64,000 nt of DNA from Vibrio aquaticus (GCF_003970385.1 NZ_RXZH01000004.1:124001-188000); one strand, 5' to 3'. Counted from the stretch's first letter, positions 1-9,735 are shown. Numbers and translations are program-made. The notes: generated from the letters alone by a model not told the origin.

Positions 1-2
1 TA

Positions 3-30
3 AAAAAGCCACCCAAAAGGGTGGCTTCTA
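3..30 (-). terminator. Rho-independent terminator of the porin gene
   Basis: On the minus strand the stem AGCCACCC / GGGTGGCT with a TTTT loop is followed by a run of T. It sits about 25 bases past the porin stop codon. Confidence 0.85.
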
Positions 31-51
31 TGATAGCTAATTCAACTAAGA

Positions 52-1092
52 TTAGAAGTAAGCTTTAACACCAACAGCGAAACCGATGTCGTTCTTCTGG
101 TAATCAGAAGTAGTTGGAGTCGCTACAACACCTTTAGCTGGGTCTAGTGTGTAAGAGTTTGTAGTAGTACCAGTGTAACCGTCATCACCACCAACTTCAG
201 CGTATAGAGTCGTGTTAGGAGCAATTGCGTAGCCAGCATTGATGTACCAAGCGTTCATATCTTTCTCGTTGATTTGATCACCGTTTACGTCTGTGCCGTA
301 TAGGTTAGCATTGCTGCTAGACAAAGAGTAACCAGCTGCAAATGTTACTTTCTCCATAGAGTAAGTAGCAGCAAGAGCGATTGTGTCAGTATCAGTCTTA
401 GAACCAGTTGCAGGCTTAGCGATCATGTCGTAGTAAGCTACTGCTAGTTCAACGTTTTCGATACCAGAGTACTTAGCTTGTGCAGACCAAAGAGTTTCTT
501 CGATGTTACCAGCAACAGTACCTTGACCGTAGAATGCGATTAGGTCGAAATCTGCAACACGGTAGCCTAGCTTACCATCTACGTATGTAGAGCTGTCTTG
601 AAGACCAGTGTTACCGTTCATGTCTTGAGCTGCTGCAAGAGTAGCGTGGAACGTACCGTTGTCGAAGTCGTAACGAGCGATTTCGTCAGCACAGTAAACT
701 TCTGAATCTTCGAAGAATGTAGTTAGACCGAACTGGTAGTCTGAACCAATACCAGCGTCATCTAGAGCTGTACAAGTACGACCGAATTTTAGAGAGCCGT
801 AGTTGTCAGAGTAAACTGCAACGTAAGCATCACCTTCAGACTGACCTACGTCAGTGAACTGCCAGAAACCACCAACTTGGAAGCTGTCGTTTACTGCGTA
901 ACGTACGTCGAAGTCTAGGTCAGCATCTTGAATTTCTTGAACTGGGTTTGAATCTTTAGCTTTACCTTGTACGTAAACAACTTCGATGTCACCACCCATG
1001 TTTACTGTAACGCCGTCTTGGTTGTAAATTTCAAAACCAGCTTGTGCTGATGCTGCTGCTAGAACTGAAAGAGCTACTAGAGTCTTTTTCAT
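52..1092 (-). CDS. Outer-membrane porin, OmpU-type (Gram-negative porin family)
   Basis: This 346-residue protein is a general diffusion porin of the trimeric beta-barrel family. Residues 1-18 form a signal peptide (MKKTLVALSVLAAASAQA) with an AQA cleavage site, so the mature protein starts GFEIYNQDG. The last residue is Phe (GVKAYF), the usual BAM-recognition ending of such barrels. Alternating beta-strand patterns (GSLKFGR, AAGYSLSS, FAVGVKAYF) run throughout. Two Cys residues near 106 and 134 lie in the region of the constriction loop. It is the size of vibrio OmpU. The neighbourhood next to dinG is not one I can tie to ompU itself, so it may be an OmpU/OmpN-like paralogue. The gene stands alone, with a long upstream region and its own terminator. 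Confidence 0.88.
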   Translation of the reverse strand: MKKTLVALSVLAAASAQAGFEIYNQDGVTVNMGGDIEVVYVQGKAKDSNPVQEIQDADLDFDVRYAVNDSFQVGGFWQFTDVGQSEGDAYVAVYSDNYGSLKFGRTCTALDDAGIGSDYQFGLTTFFEDSEVYCADEIARYDFDNGTFHATLAAAQDMNGNTGLQDSSTYVDGKLGYRVADFDLIAFYGQGTVAGNIEETLWSAQAKYSGIENVELAVAYYDMIAKPATGSKTDTDTIALAATYSMEKVTFAAGYSLSSSNANLYGTDVNGDQINEKDMNAWYINAGYAIAPNTTLYAEVGGDDGYTGTTTNSYTLDPAKGVVATPTTSDYQKNDIGFAVGVKAYF

Positions 1093-1500
1093 AATAATCC
1101 ACTGCCTTTTCTATAGAATGGGAGATCCTTGCCCGGTTCCCTTTATGTTTTTTGATGATGACTCCAACCTCTTCTGGGTTAGATATCATCGCCACTAAAT
1201 TTCGGGGTCTAGATTGCAAAAGATTATTCGGACTGTCAAATGTTCTAAAAGATTTTGCTAAAAAAACATAAAAACCAAGCAAAACAATGATTTGCACAAT
1301 TTCACGCACAAAATACGAGCAAGTTCATACTCCGTACGGAACTAATTATATTATTATCACGATCAAATAATTTAGAGCATTGCTCTGGTTTTTGGGATAA
1401 ATAAGTCATCACACAGAATTTTACACTTAACAACATTGCCGGGCGGGGTTATATATTTTTTACATTTAGAATTAATTGTAAGTTCCTGATGGTTCAGTTT

Positions 1501-1560
1501 TTTTTTGTGAACAAGATCCACATTTGGTGAATAAGGATTCTATTTCGTGAACTAAGTAGT
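1501..1560 (+). repeat. Three direct repeats TTnGTGAA with exact 20-bp period
   Basis: GTGA occurs at 1507, 1527 and 1547, each within a similar context: TTTTGTGAACAAG, TTTGGTGAATAAGG and TTTCGTGAACTAAG. The 20-base spacing is close to two helical turns, which would put bound proteins on one DNA face. The third copy abuts the -35 position of the putative dinG promoter, so this is a candidate operator. The binding protein is unknown. It does not resemble a LexA box. Confidence 0.55.
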
Positions 1561-1576
1561 GTTTAGCAAAGTGTGC

Positions 1577-1582
1577 TATGAT
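1577..1582 (+). promoter_or_regulatory. Candidate -10 element of dinG
   Basis: TATGAT lies 27 bases before the dinG ATG. No good -35 hexamer is found at 16-18 bases upstream (AAGTAG at best), which would fit an activator-dependent promoter using the repeats just upstream. Confidence 0.4.
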
Positions 1583-1608
1583 GCGGCACTCGCTACATAG
1601 GTCACAGT

Positions 1609-3681
1609 ATGATTACCAGTAAAATCCAGCAATCTATCCGCCACAGTTATCAAAACCTCCAATCACAGCTCGAAAACTTTGTACCTCGTCGAGCGCAGAA
1701 TTATCTCGTTGCGGAAATCGCCAAGACACTTTGTGGTGACTATCACAAATCTAACCGTATGATTGTGGCTGAAGCCGGAACTGGTATCGGTAAGTCCCTC
1801 TCCTATTTAATGGCGGTTATTCCTGTTGCTGTGCTCAATAATCGTAAAGTGGTGATCTCTACAGCAACCGTGGCGCTTCAAGAACAGCTCGTGAATAAAG
1901 ATCTCCCTCTATATAGAAGGCTGACTGATCGAGAGTTCTCTTTTATCTTAGCGAAAGGGCGTCAACGCTATTGCTGTGCAGAGAAACTTGCTTCCGCTAG
2001 TGGTGTTGATGGCGGTCAGCTCGCCATGTTTGAATCCAAACCGAAGAAGAAAGACATCGATCTACTCGAAACCATGTATAAGTCACTGGCCAATGGGAAG
2101 TGGGATGGCGACAGAGATTCGTGGCCGAAGCCGATCAAAGATGAGATTTGGCAGTTAATCGTCAGTGACAAACACAGCTGTAATAATAGTATGCCTGTTC
2201 ATCGGGACTGCCCTTTCCAAAAAGCCCGCGCAGAACTGGACAAAACTGACGTCATTATTGCCAACCACAGCTTAGTCATGGCTGATGCGGATTTAGGCGG
2301 TGGCGTTATCTTGCCAGAACCTGAGAATACGATTTATGTGTTTGATGAAGCGCATCACCTACCTCATGTTGCCCGTGACCACTCTTCAGCTGCGGCTAGC
2401 TTAAAAGGGGCTGCAAGTTGGTTAGAGCGTTTAAATCAATCCGTGACAAAATTTGCCAATATGGCCGATGAGAAACGTGTCGCTCGATTCAGAAACGAAC
2501 TTCAAGACTCTGTTCAGCAGTTGATCCCTTCATTGTCACAACTTGCGACTCGCTTTGATCCAGCGCATTTCGATGAAAAAATTTATCGCTTTGAGAATGG
2601 TGAGCTGCCGACTTGGTTAGAGGAAGAATCTAAAGAGTTAAAAAAACTGAGCCAAAAGGGGGCTCAGGCCGTTGCCAAAATCGCCGACCTGATTGCAGAG
2701 CGAGTAAAAGATGGCGAACTTGCCAATCGTCTGGCTGAACCAGCATTAGCCGAACTTGGCTTTTACATCCAGCGTATGGATAACTTAGCGGCAGTGTGGA
2801 ACTTAATGGCAGAACCGAGCCGAGAAAAAGGCGCACCACTCGCACGTTGGCTTGAAGTCAGTCCAGAACGTGAAGGCGATTTCATCGTCAATGTATCTCC
2901 ATTAGAAGTCGGCTGGCAGCTAGACCACCAACTTTGGAGTCGATGCGTTGGCGCTGTACTCACCTCAGCAACCATGCGCGCTCTTAACTCATTCAGTTTT
3001 TTCTGCCGCCAAGCTGGAATCAGTGAAAAACCGGATGACGGAGTTCGCTTCTTAGCACTCGCCTCTCCGTTTGATTACGCCAATCAAGCTGAGCTTTATG
3101 TGCCTAAGATGAAGTACGAACCGCAAGCACCTCAGTTTACGGAATATCTTATTGAGATATTGCCTAACTTAATTGAAGACAACAAAGCTAATTTGGTTCT
3201 ATTCTCTTCCTACTGGCAGATGAATCAAGTTGCAGAAGCACTATCAACACAATTCGTTAAACAGGGGTGGGCTTTGCAAGTTCAAGGCAAAGAGTCGCGC
3301 TCAGAGATCCTAAAAAAACATAAAACGTTAGTAGACAGACAAAAAACCAGCATCCTATTTGGAACCGGAAGCTTTTCTGAGGGTTTGGATTTGCCAGGCG
3401 GATTGCTAGAGAACCTAATTATTACCAAGATTCCATTTGCGGTTCCGACATCTCCGGTAGAACAAGCACACGCTGAATACATTGAGAATCGTGGCGGAAA
3501 CCCTTTTATGCAGATAACCGTCCCAGAAGCGAGTAAAAAGCTGATTCAGTCAGCAGGTCGACTACTGCGCAAGGAGCGAGATTCTGGTAAAGTCATCATC
3601 CTTGATCGCCGGGTGGTCACCAAACGTTACGGAAGTGCCCTACTTGATTCTTTGCCACCCTTTAAGCGAGTCATTGAATAA
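1609..3681 (+). CDS. dinG: ATP-dependent DNA helicase DinG
   Basis: DinG is an XPD-like superfamily 2 helicase with 5'-3' polarity that unwinds R-loops and forked DNA, linked in E. coli to damage repair and replication-transcription conflicts. The 690 residues show the Walker A motif AEAGTGIGKS at 54-63, a DEAH box at 246-249 and a motif VI-like QSAGRLLRKERDSG near the C-terminus. Cysteines near 122-123, 191 and 201 lie between motifs I and II, where XPD-family helicases hold a 4Fe-4S cluster. Its length matches the usual DinG of about 690-715. No canonical CTGT-N8-ACAG LexA site is seen upstream, although dinG is SOS-controlled in E. coli. It stands apart from the following permease gene by 30 bases. 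Confidence 0.95.
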   Translation: MITSKIQQSIRHSYQNLQSQLENFVPRRAQNYLVAEIAKTLCGDYHKSNRMIVAEAGTGIGKSLSYLMAVIPVAVLNNRKVVISTATVALQEQLVNKDLPLYRRLTDREFSFILAKGRQRYCCAEKLASASGVDGGQLAMFESKPKKKDIDLLETMYKSLANGKWDGDRDSWPKPIKDEIWQLIVSDKHSCNNSMPVHRDCPFQKARAELDKTDVIIANHSLVMADADLGGGVILPEPENTIYVFDEAHHLPHVARDHSSAAASLKGAASWLERLNQSVTKFANMADEKRVARFRNELQDSVQQLIPSLSQLATRFDPAHFDEKIYRFENGELPTWLEEESKELKKLSQKGAQAVAKIADLIAERVKDGELANRLAEPALAELGFYIQRMDNLAAVWNLMAEPSREKGAPLARWLEVSPEREGDFIVNVSPLEVGWQLDHQLWSRCVGAVLTSATMRALNSFSFFCRQAGISEKPDDGVRFLALASPFDYANQAELYVPKMKYEPQAPQFTEYLIEILPNLIEDNKANLVLFSSYWQMNQVAEALSTQFVKQGWALQVQGKESRSEILKKHKTLVDRQKTSILFGTGSFSEGLDLPGGLLENLIITKIPFAVPTSPVEQAHAEYIENRGGNPFMQITVPEASKKLIQSAGRLLRKERDSGKVIILDRRVVTKRYGSALLDSLPPFKRVIE

Positions 3682-3711
3682 TCTTGCTCCTATATAAAGA
3701 AGAATAACTAT

Positions 3712-4491
3712 ATGGATTTTTTAGAGCCAACCATGCTGTTGGTGTTGGCACTTGTCGCCTTTCTTGCTGGATTTATTGATGCGGTCGCCGGGGGCGGTGG
3801 CATGCTAACCGTACCTACCTTGCTGTCGTTGGGATTACCCCCCCATATTGCGCTAGGGACGAACAAGTTGGCCGCGACGTTTGCTTCATCGACAGCGGCG
3901 TTCACTTATTATCGTAAAAAGCTCTTTAAGCCAAAGTGCTGGGGACGTGCTTTTGTCTCAACCTTAATCGGCGCGATTTTGGGAACGTTATTCGTTGATT
4001 TCATCAGCACAGAGTGGCTCGAAAAAATCTTACCTCTGGTTATTCTCGCGGCTGCGATTTACACCATTTGGCACAAAACGCCCAATAAGGTGAACAACGA
4101 AACGCCTCAACCTTGCCCAACCTTTAATAAAAAGCAGTATGCGCAAGGTTTGACCCTTGGCTTTTATGACGGCGTTGCTGGCCCAGGAACTGGAGCGTTT
4201 TGGACGGTAAGTTCAATGGCGCTCTATCGTTTGAATATATTACTGGCTTCAGGTCTTGCCAAAGCAATGAACTTTACCAGTAACTTTACCTCACTGGTTA
4301 CCTTTGCCATTCTTGGCCATATTGATTGGGTGTTAGGTTTAACGATGGGAATCTGTCTGATGGCGGGGGCTTTCGTGGGCGCTCACTCAGCAATTAAGTT
4401 TGGTGCAAAGTTTATTCGTCCTGTATTCGTGACAGTTGTGAGTATTCTTGCGGTAAAACTGGCATATGAAGCTTGGTTTGTGAGCTTATAG
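3712..4491 (+). CDS. TSUP (TauE/SafE) family membrane permease
   Basis: This inner-membrane protein of 259 residues belongs to the TSUP family (YfcA-like), whose members move sulfur-containing or organic anions. It has seven to eight hydrophobic segments and the family's repeated glycine-rich motifs, DAVAGGGGMLTVP near residue 24 and YDGVAGPGTGAF near residue 152, which mark the two inverted halves. It begins 30 bases after dinG and ends 10 bases before priC, so it may be co-transcribed with both. The substrate cannot be told from the sequence. Confidence 0.85.
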   Translation: MDFLEPTMLLVLALVAFLAGFIDAVAGGGGMLTVPTLLSLGLPPHIALGTNKLAATFASSTAAFTYYRKKLFKPKCWGRAFVSTLIGAILGTLFVDFISTEWLEKILPLVILAAAIYTIWHKTPNKVNNETPQPCPTFNKKQYAQGLTLGFYDGVAGPGTGAFWTVSSMALYRLNILLASGLAKAMNFTSNFTSLVTFAILGHIDWVLGLTMGICLMAGAFVGAHSAIKFGAKFIRPVFVTVVSILAVKLAYEAWFVSL

Positions 4492-4501
4492 GCCATTTTG
4501 T

Positions 4502-5050
4502 ATGAGCAAAATAAAGCAACTGCAATCCACATTAGAAGAGTTAGCCGTCAATGCCACCTCGCTTGATAGGCAGAGAGGTGAGCATCACCTCACACTATTT
4601 GATGAACGCTTATTTCAGTGTAAAGCCAAGCTACTCGTACCCTGTGTGAAAGAAACACAATCCACTCTGCAATCGCTCATCCAGGAAGAAGAAGCTGGCA
4701 AACTCACCACCGTGCGAGCCGAGTACTTGACCGAAAGGCTACTCGCCCAAATCAGTGCGGTACAGCGTGAGCTGGCAACGACCAAGATCCGCAAGAACGA
4801 GCCTAAACATAAACGTTACTTTCAACGTCCGATTAATGAACTCTATCAACAGCTTTCTCAGCACCAAGATTGGGAACGTCGCTTGATAGAAATGGTTCAA
4901 GGCAAAGAGATGGCATTGCAATACGCCCCTCCTTTTCAGCAGCAGTCTGCCCAACAAGAGTTACTTGCTACTGAGCAACGTCTAAAACGCTGCCAAGAAG
5001 CCAAATTAAAAATTGAAAAACAGATTACCTACCGAGAGAGAAATCAGTAA
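4502..5050 (+). CDS. priC: Primosomal replication protein PriC
   Basis: PriC helps reload the DnaB helicase at stalled forks, binding SSB-coated DNA. The 182-residue protein is highly charged and almost wholly helical, with repeated Lys/Arg/Gln heptads and no enzyme motif, as in the PriC (primosomal replication N'') family of about 175 residues. Its stop codon overlaps the start of the next gene by one base, and that small gene is the rsmS (ybaM) homologue, the same neighbour priC has in E. coli. Synteny is part of the identification. Confidence 0.82.
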   Translation: MSKIKQLQSTLEELAVNATSLDRQRGEHHLTLFDERLFQCKAKLLVPCVKETQSTLQSLIQEEEAGKLTTVRAEYLTERLLAQISAVQRELATTKIRKNEPKHKRYFQRPINELYQQLSQHQDWERRLIEMVQGKEMALQYAPPFQQQSAQQELLATEQRLKRCQEAKLKIEKQITYRERNQ

Positions 5051-5208
5051 TGTCGTCACCAAACGCCGGCCTAGAACAAGCGCCTGATGAAATTAAACTC
5101 GCCGTTGATCTCATCTATCTTCTAGAAAGCAATGAAGTGGACCCAAAAATCGCGATCGAAGCTTTGAAGATCGTCCAATCAGACCTTGAACGCAAGCTGG
5201 AGCAATAA
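5050..5208 (+). CDS. rsmS: Small regulatory protein RsmS (YbaM/DUF2496 family)
   Basis: A 52-residue ORF begins MSSPNAGLEQAPDEIKLA and continues with a helical charged core (DLIYLLESNEV, ALKIVQSDLERKLEQ). It matches what I know of the DUF2496/YbaM family, named RsmS in Pectobacterium, where it affects secondary metabolism and virulence. ATG and TAA each overlap a neighbouring gene by one base, so priC, rsmS and roxA are translationally coupled. The molecular function is poorly known. Confidence 0.82.
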   Translation: MSSPNAGLEQAPDEIKLAVDLIYLLESNEVDPKIAIEALKIVQSDLERKLEQ

Positions 5209-6341
5209 TGTACCAACTGACCTTTGATATGACTGAGTTTCTTGCTGAGCACTGGCATAAAAAGCCCACCGTTATCAAACGTGGATTTGCTGATTTCGTT
5301 GACCCGATTTCTCCTGATGAACTGGCAGGCCTTTCTATGGAAGAGGAAGTCGATTCTCGATTCATCAGCAATAAAGACAACAACTGGACTGCAACTCATG
5401 GCCCTTTGCCGGAATCTCATTTTGAATCATTGGATGAGAGCCATTGGCAGTTAATTGTACAAGCGTGTAACCATTGGCACCTTGGCGCAGCTGAATTAGT
5501 TGAACCTTTCAAGCAGCTACCACAGTGGTTGTTTGATGATTTGATGGTTTGCTTCTCTGCTCCAGAAGGCGGCGTTGGTCCACACATCGATCAATACGAT
5601 GTGTTCATCATTCAAGGTAGCGGTAAACGCCGCTGGCGCGTGGGTGACATCGATAAAGGGCAATATAAAGAGTCCATTCAAGCTGGTGCTCTTCGCCAAA
5701 TCGAAGGCTTTGATGCCATTATTGATGAAGTGCTAGAGCCGGGTGATATTCTTTACATCCCGCCGGGTTTTCCTCACGAAGGCAACACCCTTGAACCAAG
5801 TATGAGTTATTCAATTGGTTTTCGTTCTCCTAAAGAGCAGGAGCTTTTGAGCAACTTCGCTGATTACGTTTTGGCTCATGATATTGGTGACGTTCATCTA
5901 CATAACCCAGAGCAAAGCACTCAAACCAATAATGGTGAGCTGCTCAACCAAGACATCGACAAGCTGACCGACATGCTCAAAGCGGCTTTGAACTCTGAGC
6001 AAGATATTCGTTCTTTCATGGGTGCGATACTGAGCCAATCTCGCCACCAGCTTGATATTGTCGAGTCAGAAGAGGAAGTCTCCACTGAGGAAGTACGAGC
6101 TTTCTTGATTGATGGTGGCATCCTACGCAGAGTATCAGGCTTACGTGCACTCTATCTTGAAGGAGAGCCAACCGATATACACATCAACGGCGAAACCTTT
6201 AGTAACGAAGATATTGAGTTAACAAAGGCACTATGTAACCAAGAAGAGCTCGATAGCAGCCAACTAGACCCAGAAAGCTTAACTGAGTCAGTTGCCCTAC
6301 TCACTCAGTTGATCAATCGCGGTTATTGGTATTTTGACTAA
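5208..6341 (+). CDS. roxA: Ribosomal protein uL16 arginine hydroxylase RoxA (YcfD)
   Basis: RoxA is a 2-oxoglutarate/Fe(II) JmjC-type dioxygenase that hydroxylates an arginine of ribosomal protein L16. The iron-binding facial triad is visible as HID at 126-128 (GGVGPHIDQY) and His190 in YIPPGFPHEGNT. The cupin core is followed by a helical dimerisation region and a winged-helix-like C-terminus (EEVRAFLIDGGILRRV onward), and 377 residues matches the family. It is the last gene of the priC-rsmS-roxA operon, ended by a strong hairpin at 6365. Confidence 0.93.
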   Translation: MYQLTFDMTEFLAEHWHKKPTVIKRGFADFVDPISPDELAGLSMEEEVDSRFISNKDNNWTATHGPLPESHFESLDESHWQLIVQACNHWHLGAAELVEPFKQLPQWLFDDLMVCFSAPEGGVGPHIDQYDVFIIQGSGKRRWRVGDIDKGQYKESIQAGALRQIEGFDAIIDEVLEPGDILYIPPGFPHEGNTLEPSMSYSIGFRSPKEQELLSNFADYVLAHDIGDVHLHNPEQSTQTNNGELLNQDIDKLTDMLKAALNSEQDIRSFMGAILSQSRHQLDIVESEEEVSTEEVRAFLIDGGILRRVSGLRALYLEGEPTDIHINGETFSNEDIELTKALCNQEELDSSQLDPESLTESVALLTQLINRGYWYFD

Positions 6342-6364
6342 AGCCACACCCTTCCTTAAATAGC

Positions 6365-6402
6365 AAAAGGGCTTCGATATTTCGAAGCCCTTTTCGTTTT
6401 TT
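6365..6402. terminator. Bidirectional terminator between roxA and the chemoreceptor gene
   Basis: The stem GGGCTTCGA / TCGAAGCCC is extended by AAAA/TTTT on both sides. A T-rich tract follows on the plus strand, and the A-run supplies T on the minus strand, so it can serve both convergent genes. Confidence 0.85.
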
Positions 6403-6416
6403 GTATGGTCGCCAGT

Positions 6417-8534
6417 CTACACTTTAAATTGGTTAACCAAATTTTGCTGTTGAGATGAAAGCTCACCGATTTGAGTACTGACCGTTTCAGACTCTTCTGC
6501 TTGGCTTAAGATCTGCGCGCTCAAGTCTCTTATATTGCTAACACTTTGGTTCACTTCACCTGACACCGATTGCTGCTCTTCCGCTGCCTTAACGATCTGT
6601 GAGTTCATATCGTTGATCGACGCGATGGCGTCAAAGATCTGGCTCAATTCTGTTGCTGCATTTTGTACCTGAGTGGCTGAGTCATTGGCTAGATCGTTTC
6701 CATCTTGGATCGCTTTAACAACGTCACGAGTGCCATTTTGTACATTGTCGATCACCTGACGAATTTCACCGACAGATTCTTGAGTTCGGCTAGCAAGGTT
6801 ACGCACCTCATCAGCTACCACAGCGAAACCTCGACCTTGTTCGCCTGCCCTCGCGGCTTCAATCGCTGCGTTTAACGCTAATAGGTTAGTCTGTTCAGAA
6901 ATGCCTTCGATAACGCCTAAGATCTCTGTAATGTTGGCATTGTTGTTTGCCAGCTCTTCAACCACTGGTACTGCCGCTGTCATACGTTCCACCAAGCGCA
7001 TCATTTCTGTTTGCGACTGTTCAATCACGTTTTGACCGCTGGCTGCGACTTGGTTGGCCTTCTCTGCAGCTAGAACGGCAACCTCTGCATTTTGCACCAC
7101 TAAGCTGGCGGTTTGGGTCATCTCTTCAGAGGCCGTTGCCACCAAATCCACTTCCCTAAACTGAGCATCACTACTGGTTCGAGTTTGCTGAGCCGCCACT
7201 TTCGATTGTTCTGTCGTTGTCCCGATTTGCATCGTGGTATCAACCACATCACTAATGATGGATTGAAGCTTGTCTAAGAATCCGTTAAAGCCTTGCGCCA
7301 GCTGACCAATCTCATCTTTTGATTTCACCTCTAGACGCTGAGTTAAGTCCCCTTCACCCGAGGCGATATCTTCTAAACGATCGGCAACTTCTCGTATTGG
7401 TTTTACTAATCGTGAGGCTGAGAAAGCAATCGTTGCTAAGCCTAAGATCACTAATGTCACACCCGCGAACAATTCTGTTTGCACACTAGACTGCACTTGC
7501 TGACTGATAATGGTATCAAGCTCGTTCGCATCAGAAAGAACACTGCTGCGTGGCATGTCAAACAGCACACCCCACGTTTGATTCGCCACCATAATAGGTG
7601 CGAATACACTCAACCACTCGCCATTGACACTCCATTGCGTTTTTACTTCTTGGCCAAAGAGTAAATCGGTGAGCTGATCATTGGATAAAATCTCACTCAT
7701 ATATGGCTGACCAACCAGACTTTCAGCATTGTCACTTGCAATAAGAGAACCATCCAAGCTGATTAAATTGATGGCACCACTACCGGAAAACAACTCTTGA
7801 TCGGAATTGGTCACAATCCCCGCAAGCGAGTCTAACCTAAGATCAATACCAAAAAAGCCAATCGTCGTGTCTTCAATCTTTAAAGGAACCGAAATCGAGG
7901 AGGTTAAAAAGGTGCTCCCCTCTTGGATAACCGCACGTGGCGTGGTCACACACGTTTCTCCTGAAGCTATCGGACAGTAAAAACGCTCGCTGTTTATCGC
8001 ATCAGATAGCACCGCTTCCGAAAGCACGTTGGATAATACATTTTCACCGTTTTGCGCCGTTATCCAATAGGGTGCAAAACGCCCTCTGTCGTTTGAACCT
8101 ACGTATTCGGCATCAACATAATTGCTGTCTTCACCGTCCAACATTTCTGGCCTAAAGACTAAGTAAGCACCTTGAATCGTATCAAAGTCGAGCACGGCTC
8201 TACGGACCATTTCATCCAAAGCAATACGTAGCTCTTCACTATCACCGAAGTTTTCTTCACTTAAGTTCTTTTGAAACATCGCACTTGATGCAAGCATTTC
8301 CGCTCGGTACAGCGCTTCGTTAAGGTATTCAGTCACTTCGGTTGCACTAAGTAACGCTCTTGTTTCAACAATCTGCTCAGACTTGTCGATCACAGAAGCA
8401 GAACTCTGCAGCTTGATTTGATGTTGATTTGAAATAGCGTTGTAAATCGAAAAACCGATCAACGACAGAGAGGTGATAAGCAGGCACATGCCCGCGAGAA
8501 GTGTGATCTTCCACTGCACAGATAGCGTTCGCAT
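6417..8534 (-). CDS. Methyl-accepting chemotaxis protein with periplasmic Cache domain
   Basis: This is a 705-residue transmembrane chemoreceptor that would signal to CheA/CheW. A TM segment lies near residues 10-32, followed by a large periplasmic dCache-type sensor, a second TM near 365-385 ([17 protein letters not shown]), a HAMP domain ([20 protein letters not shown]) and the cytoplasmic MA coiled coil. The conserved hairpin tip is recognisable ([19 protein letters not shown], then [15 protein letters not shown]). I start at the ATG preceded by AGGAAG; a TTG 18 bases further upstream stays open but has no ribosome site. The ligand is unknown. It is a lone gene and lacks a C-terminal CheR-binding pentapeptide. 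Confidence 0.93.
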   Translation of the reverse strand: MRTLSVQWKITLLAGMCLLITSLSLIGFSIYNAISNQHQIKLQSSASVIDKSEQIVETRALLSATEVTEYLNEALYRAEMLASSAMFQKNLSEENFGDSEELRIALDEMVRRAVLDFDTIQGAYLVFRPEMLDGEDSNYVDAEYVGSNDRGRFAPYWITAQNGENVLSNVLSEAVLSDAINSERFYCPIASGETCVTTPRAVIQEGSTFLTSSISVPLKIEDTTIGFFGIDLRLDSLAGIVTNSDQELFSGSGAINLISLDGSLIASDNAESLVGQPYMSEILSNDQLTDLLFGQEVKTQWSVNGEWLSVFAPIMVANQTWGVLFDMPRSSVLSDANELDTIISQQVQSSVQTELFAGVTLVILGLATIAFSASRLVKPIREVADRLEDIASGEGDLTQRLEVKSKDEIGQLAQGFNGFLDKLQSIISDVVDTTMQIGTTTEQSKVAAQQTRTSSDAQFREVDLVATASEEMTQTASLVVQNAEVAVLAAEKANQVAASGQNVIEQSQTEMMRLVERMTAAVPVVEELANNNANITEILGVIEGISEQTNLLALNAAIEAARAGEQGRGFAVVADEVRNLASRTQESVGEIRQVIDNVQNGTRDVVKAIQDGNDLANDSATQVQNAATELSQIFDAIASINDMNSQIVKAAEEQQSVSGEVNQSVSNIRDLSAQILSQAEESETVSTQIGELSSQQQNLVNQFKV

Positions 8535-8738
8535 ACTACTTCCTTTTAGCAAACTCGGGGATTTCAGTCATTTATCCAACAAAATGATTATCAATTACAC
8601 CATAAATGAGTGAGATATCAATCGAAACATTACATAAATGTTAACAGTAACAATAGTCCATTTCCCTTTCGCGACAACAGAATTTTGATGCTAATATTGC
8701 GCTAATAAAAAGAGAGTAGCCAACGCTAAGGATTAGAA

Positions 8739-9545
8739 ATGAAAGTAATTTCTTTCAACATTAACGGTCTTCGTGCCCGACTTCATCAACTTCAAGCCGT
8801 CATCGACAAACACCAACCGGACGTGATTGGCCTTCAAGAAATCAAAGTTCACGATGAAGCCTTTCCATTAGAAGACGTTGAAGCAATGGGCTACAAAGTC
8901 TACTTCCACGGTCAAAAGGCGCATTACGGCGTAGCTATGCTGTGTAAGAAAGAGCCAATTTCTGTTCAGAAAGGGTTTCCAACTGACAATGATGAGCACC
9001 AAAAGCGCATGATCATGGTGACGCTTGAAGACGACAATGGCGAAAAAGTGACTGTGCTCAACGGATACTTCCCTCAAGGTGACAATATTGGCCACGAGAC
9101 GAAATTCCCTTATAAACGTCAGTTCTACTCAGACTTGATGACTTACCTAAACGATCATCACAATAATGATGAGCAGTTAATCGTGATGGGCGACATTAAT
9201 ATTAGTCCAATTGACGCTGATATTGGTATTGGTGAACCAAACCGTAAGCGTTGGTTGAAAACAGGTAAGTGTTCTTTCCAACCAGAAGAACGTCAATGGC
9301 TAAAAACGTTGCTAGATTGGGGCTTTGTTGACACGTTCCGTCAGATCCATCCAGACGTAAACGATCGTTTCTCTTGGTTTGACTACCGTTCTAAAGGTTT
9401 CCCAGATAACCGCGGCCTACGCATTGATGTGGTTCTGGCTACGCCAAAGCTGGCTGAGAAGTGTATCGAGTCTGATGTCGACTACGAATTGCGTGGCATT
9501 GAAAAGCCGTCTGACCATGCGCCAATTTGGTCGACGTTTAAGTAG
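8739..9545 (+). CDS. xthA: Exodeoxyribonuclease III
   Basis: This is the major AP endonuclease and 3'-5' exonuclease of base-excision repair, an EEP-fold enzyme needing Mg2+. All family hallmarks are present in 268 residues: N7 in [10 protein letters not shown]34 in LQEIK, the GDINISP Asp/Asn pair near 151-153, and the C-terminal SDHAPI catalytic histidine. The start has AAGGA seven bases upstream. The gene is monocistronic, with its own upstream region. Confidence 0.96.
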   Translation: MKVISFNINGLRARLHQLQAVIDKHQPDVIGLQEIKVHDEAFPLEDVEAMGYKVYFHGQKAHYGVAMLCKKEPISVQKGFPTDNDEHQKRMIMVTLEDDNGEKVTVLNGYFPQGDNIGHETKFPYKRQFYSDLMTYLNDHHNNDEQLIVMGDINISPIDADIGIGEPNRKRWLKTGKCSFQPEERQWLKTLLDWGFVDTFRQIHPDVNDRFSWFDYRSKGFPDNRGLRIDVVLATPKLAEKCIESDVDYELRGIEKPSDHAPIWSTFK

Positions 9546-9549
9546 TCGC

Positions 9550-9665
9550 GAGTACATCGTCATTCTGAACAGGGAGGCACGACCGTGATTCAGAATCTGG
9601 CTTCCTTTGTCGCTATTTGAGATTCCAGGTGACTCGTACCTCGTTTCTGGAAGGAAGCTAGTTTG
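9550..9665. repeat. Imperfect palindromic intergenic repeat
   Basis: The stretch after xthA contains CTGGCTTCCTT (9598) matched by the inverted AAGGAAGCTAG (9652), with TTCCAG/CTGGAA nested inside and a CGTCATTCTGAA start. It looks like a degenerate member of the short palindromic elements (CGTCATTC...GAATCT...) scattered in vibrio intergenic regions. That class assignment is from memory and not tested. Confidence 0.4.
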
Positions 9666-9683
9666 AAGCGGTTATCAAAACAA

Positions 9684-9711
9684 AAAATCCGGAGCATTGG
9701 CTCCGGATTTT
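9684..9711. terminator. Terminator between xthA and fabV
   Basis: TCCGGAGC and GCTCCGGA pair around an ATTG loop, flanked by A and T runs on both sides. It therefore suits both the minus-strand fabV and the plus-strand xthA. Confidence 0.8.
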
Positions 9712-9735
9712 GTAATCAGCTCTTAATCGGCTTAA

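Larger units (their letters stand above)
1093..1608. promoter_or_regulatory. Divergent regulatory region between porin and dinG
   Basis: This 516-base, AT-rich intergenic region must hold the promoters of both divergent genes. The porin end contains its Shine-Dalgarno (AAGGCAGTGG ahead of the ATG). An open frame at 1031-1309 on the minus strand overlaps the porin in another frame and has no protein-like features, so I treat it as non-coding. The dinG end carries a three-copy direct repeat and a -10-like TATGAT, listed separately. Confidence 0.6.

Noticed and set aside
1031..1309. Minus-strand open frame of 92 codons overlapping the porin start
   Set aside because: It overlaps the porin signal region in another frame, ends in a Ser-rich low-complexity run and has no ribosome site.
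1561..1608. LexA box controlling dinG
   Set aside because: No CTGT-N8-ACAG or close variant in the upstream 100 bases.
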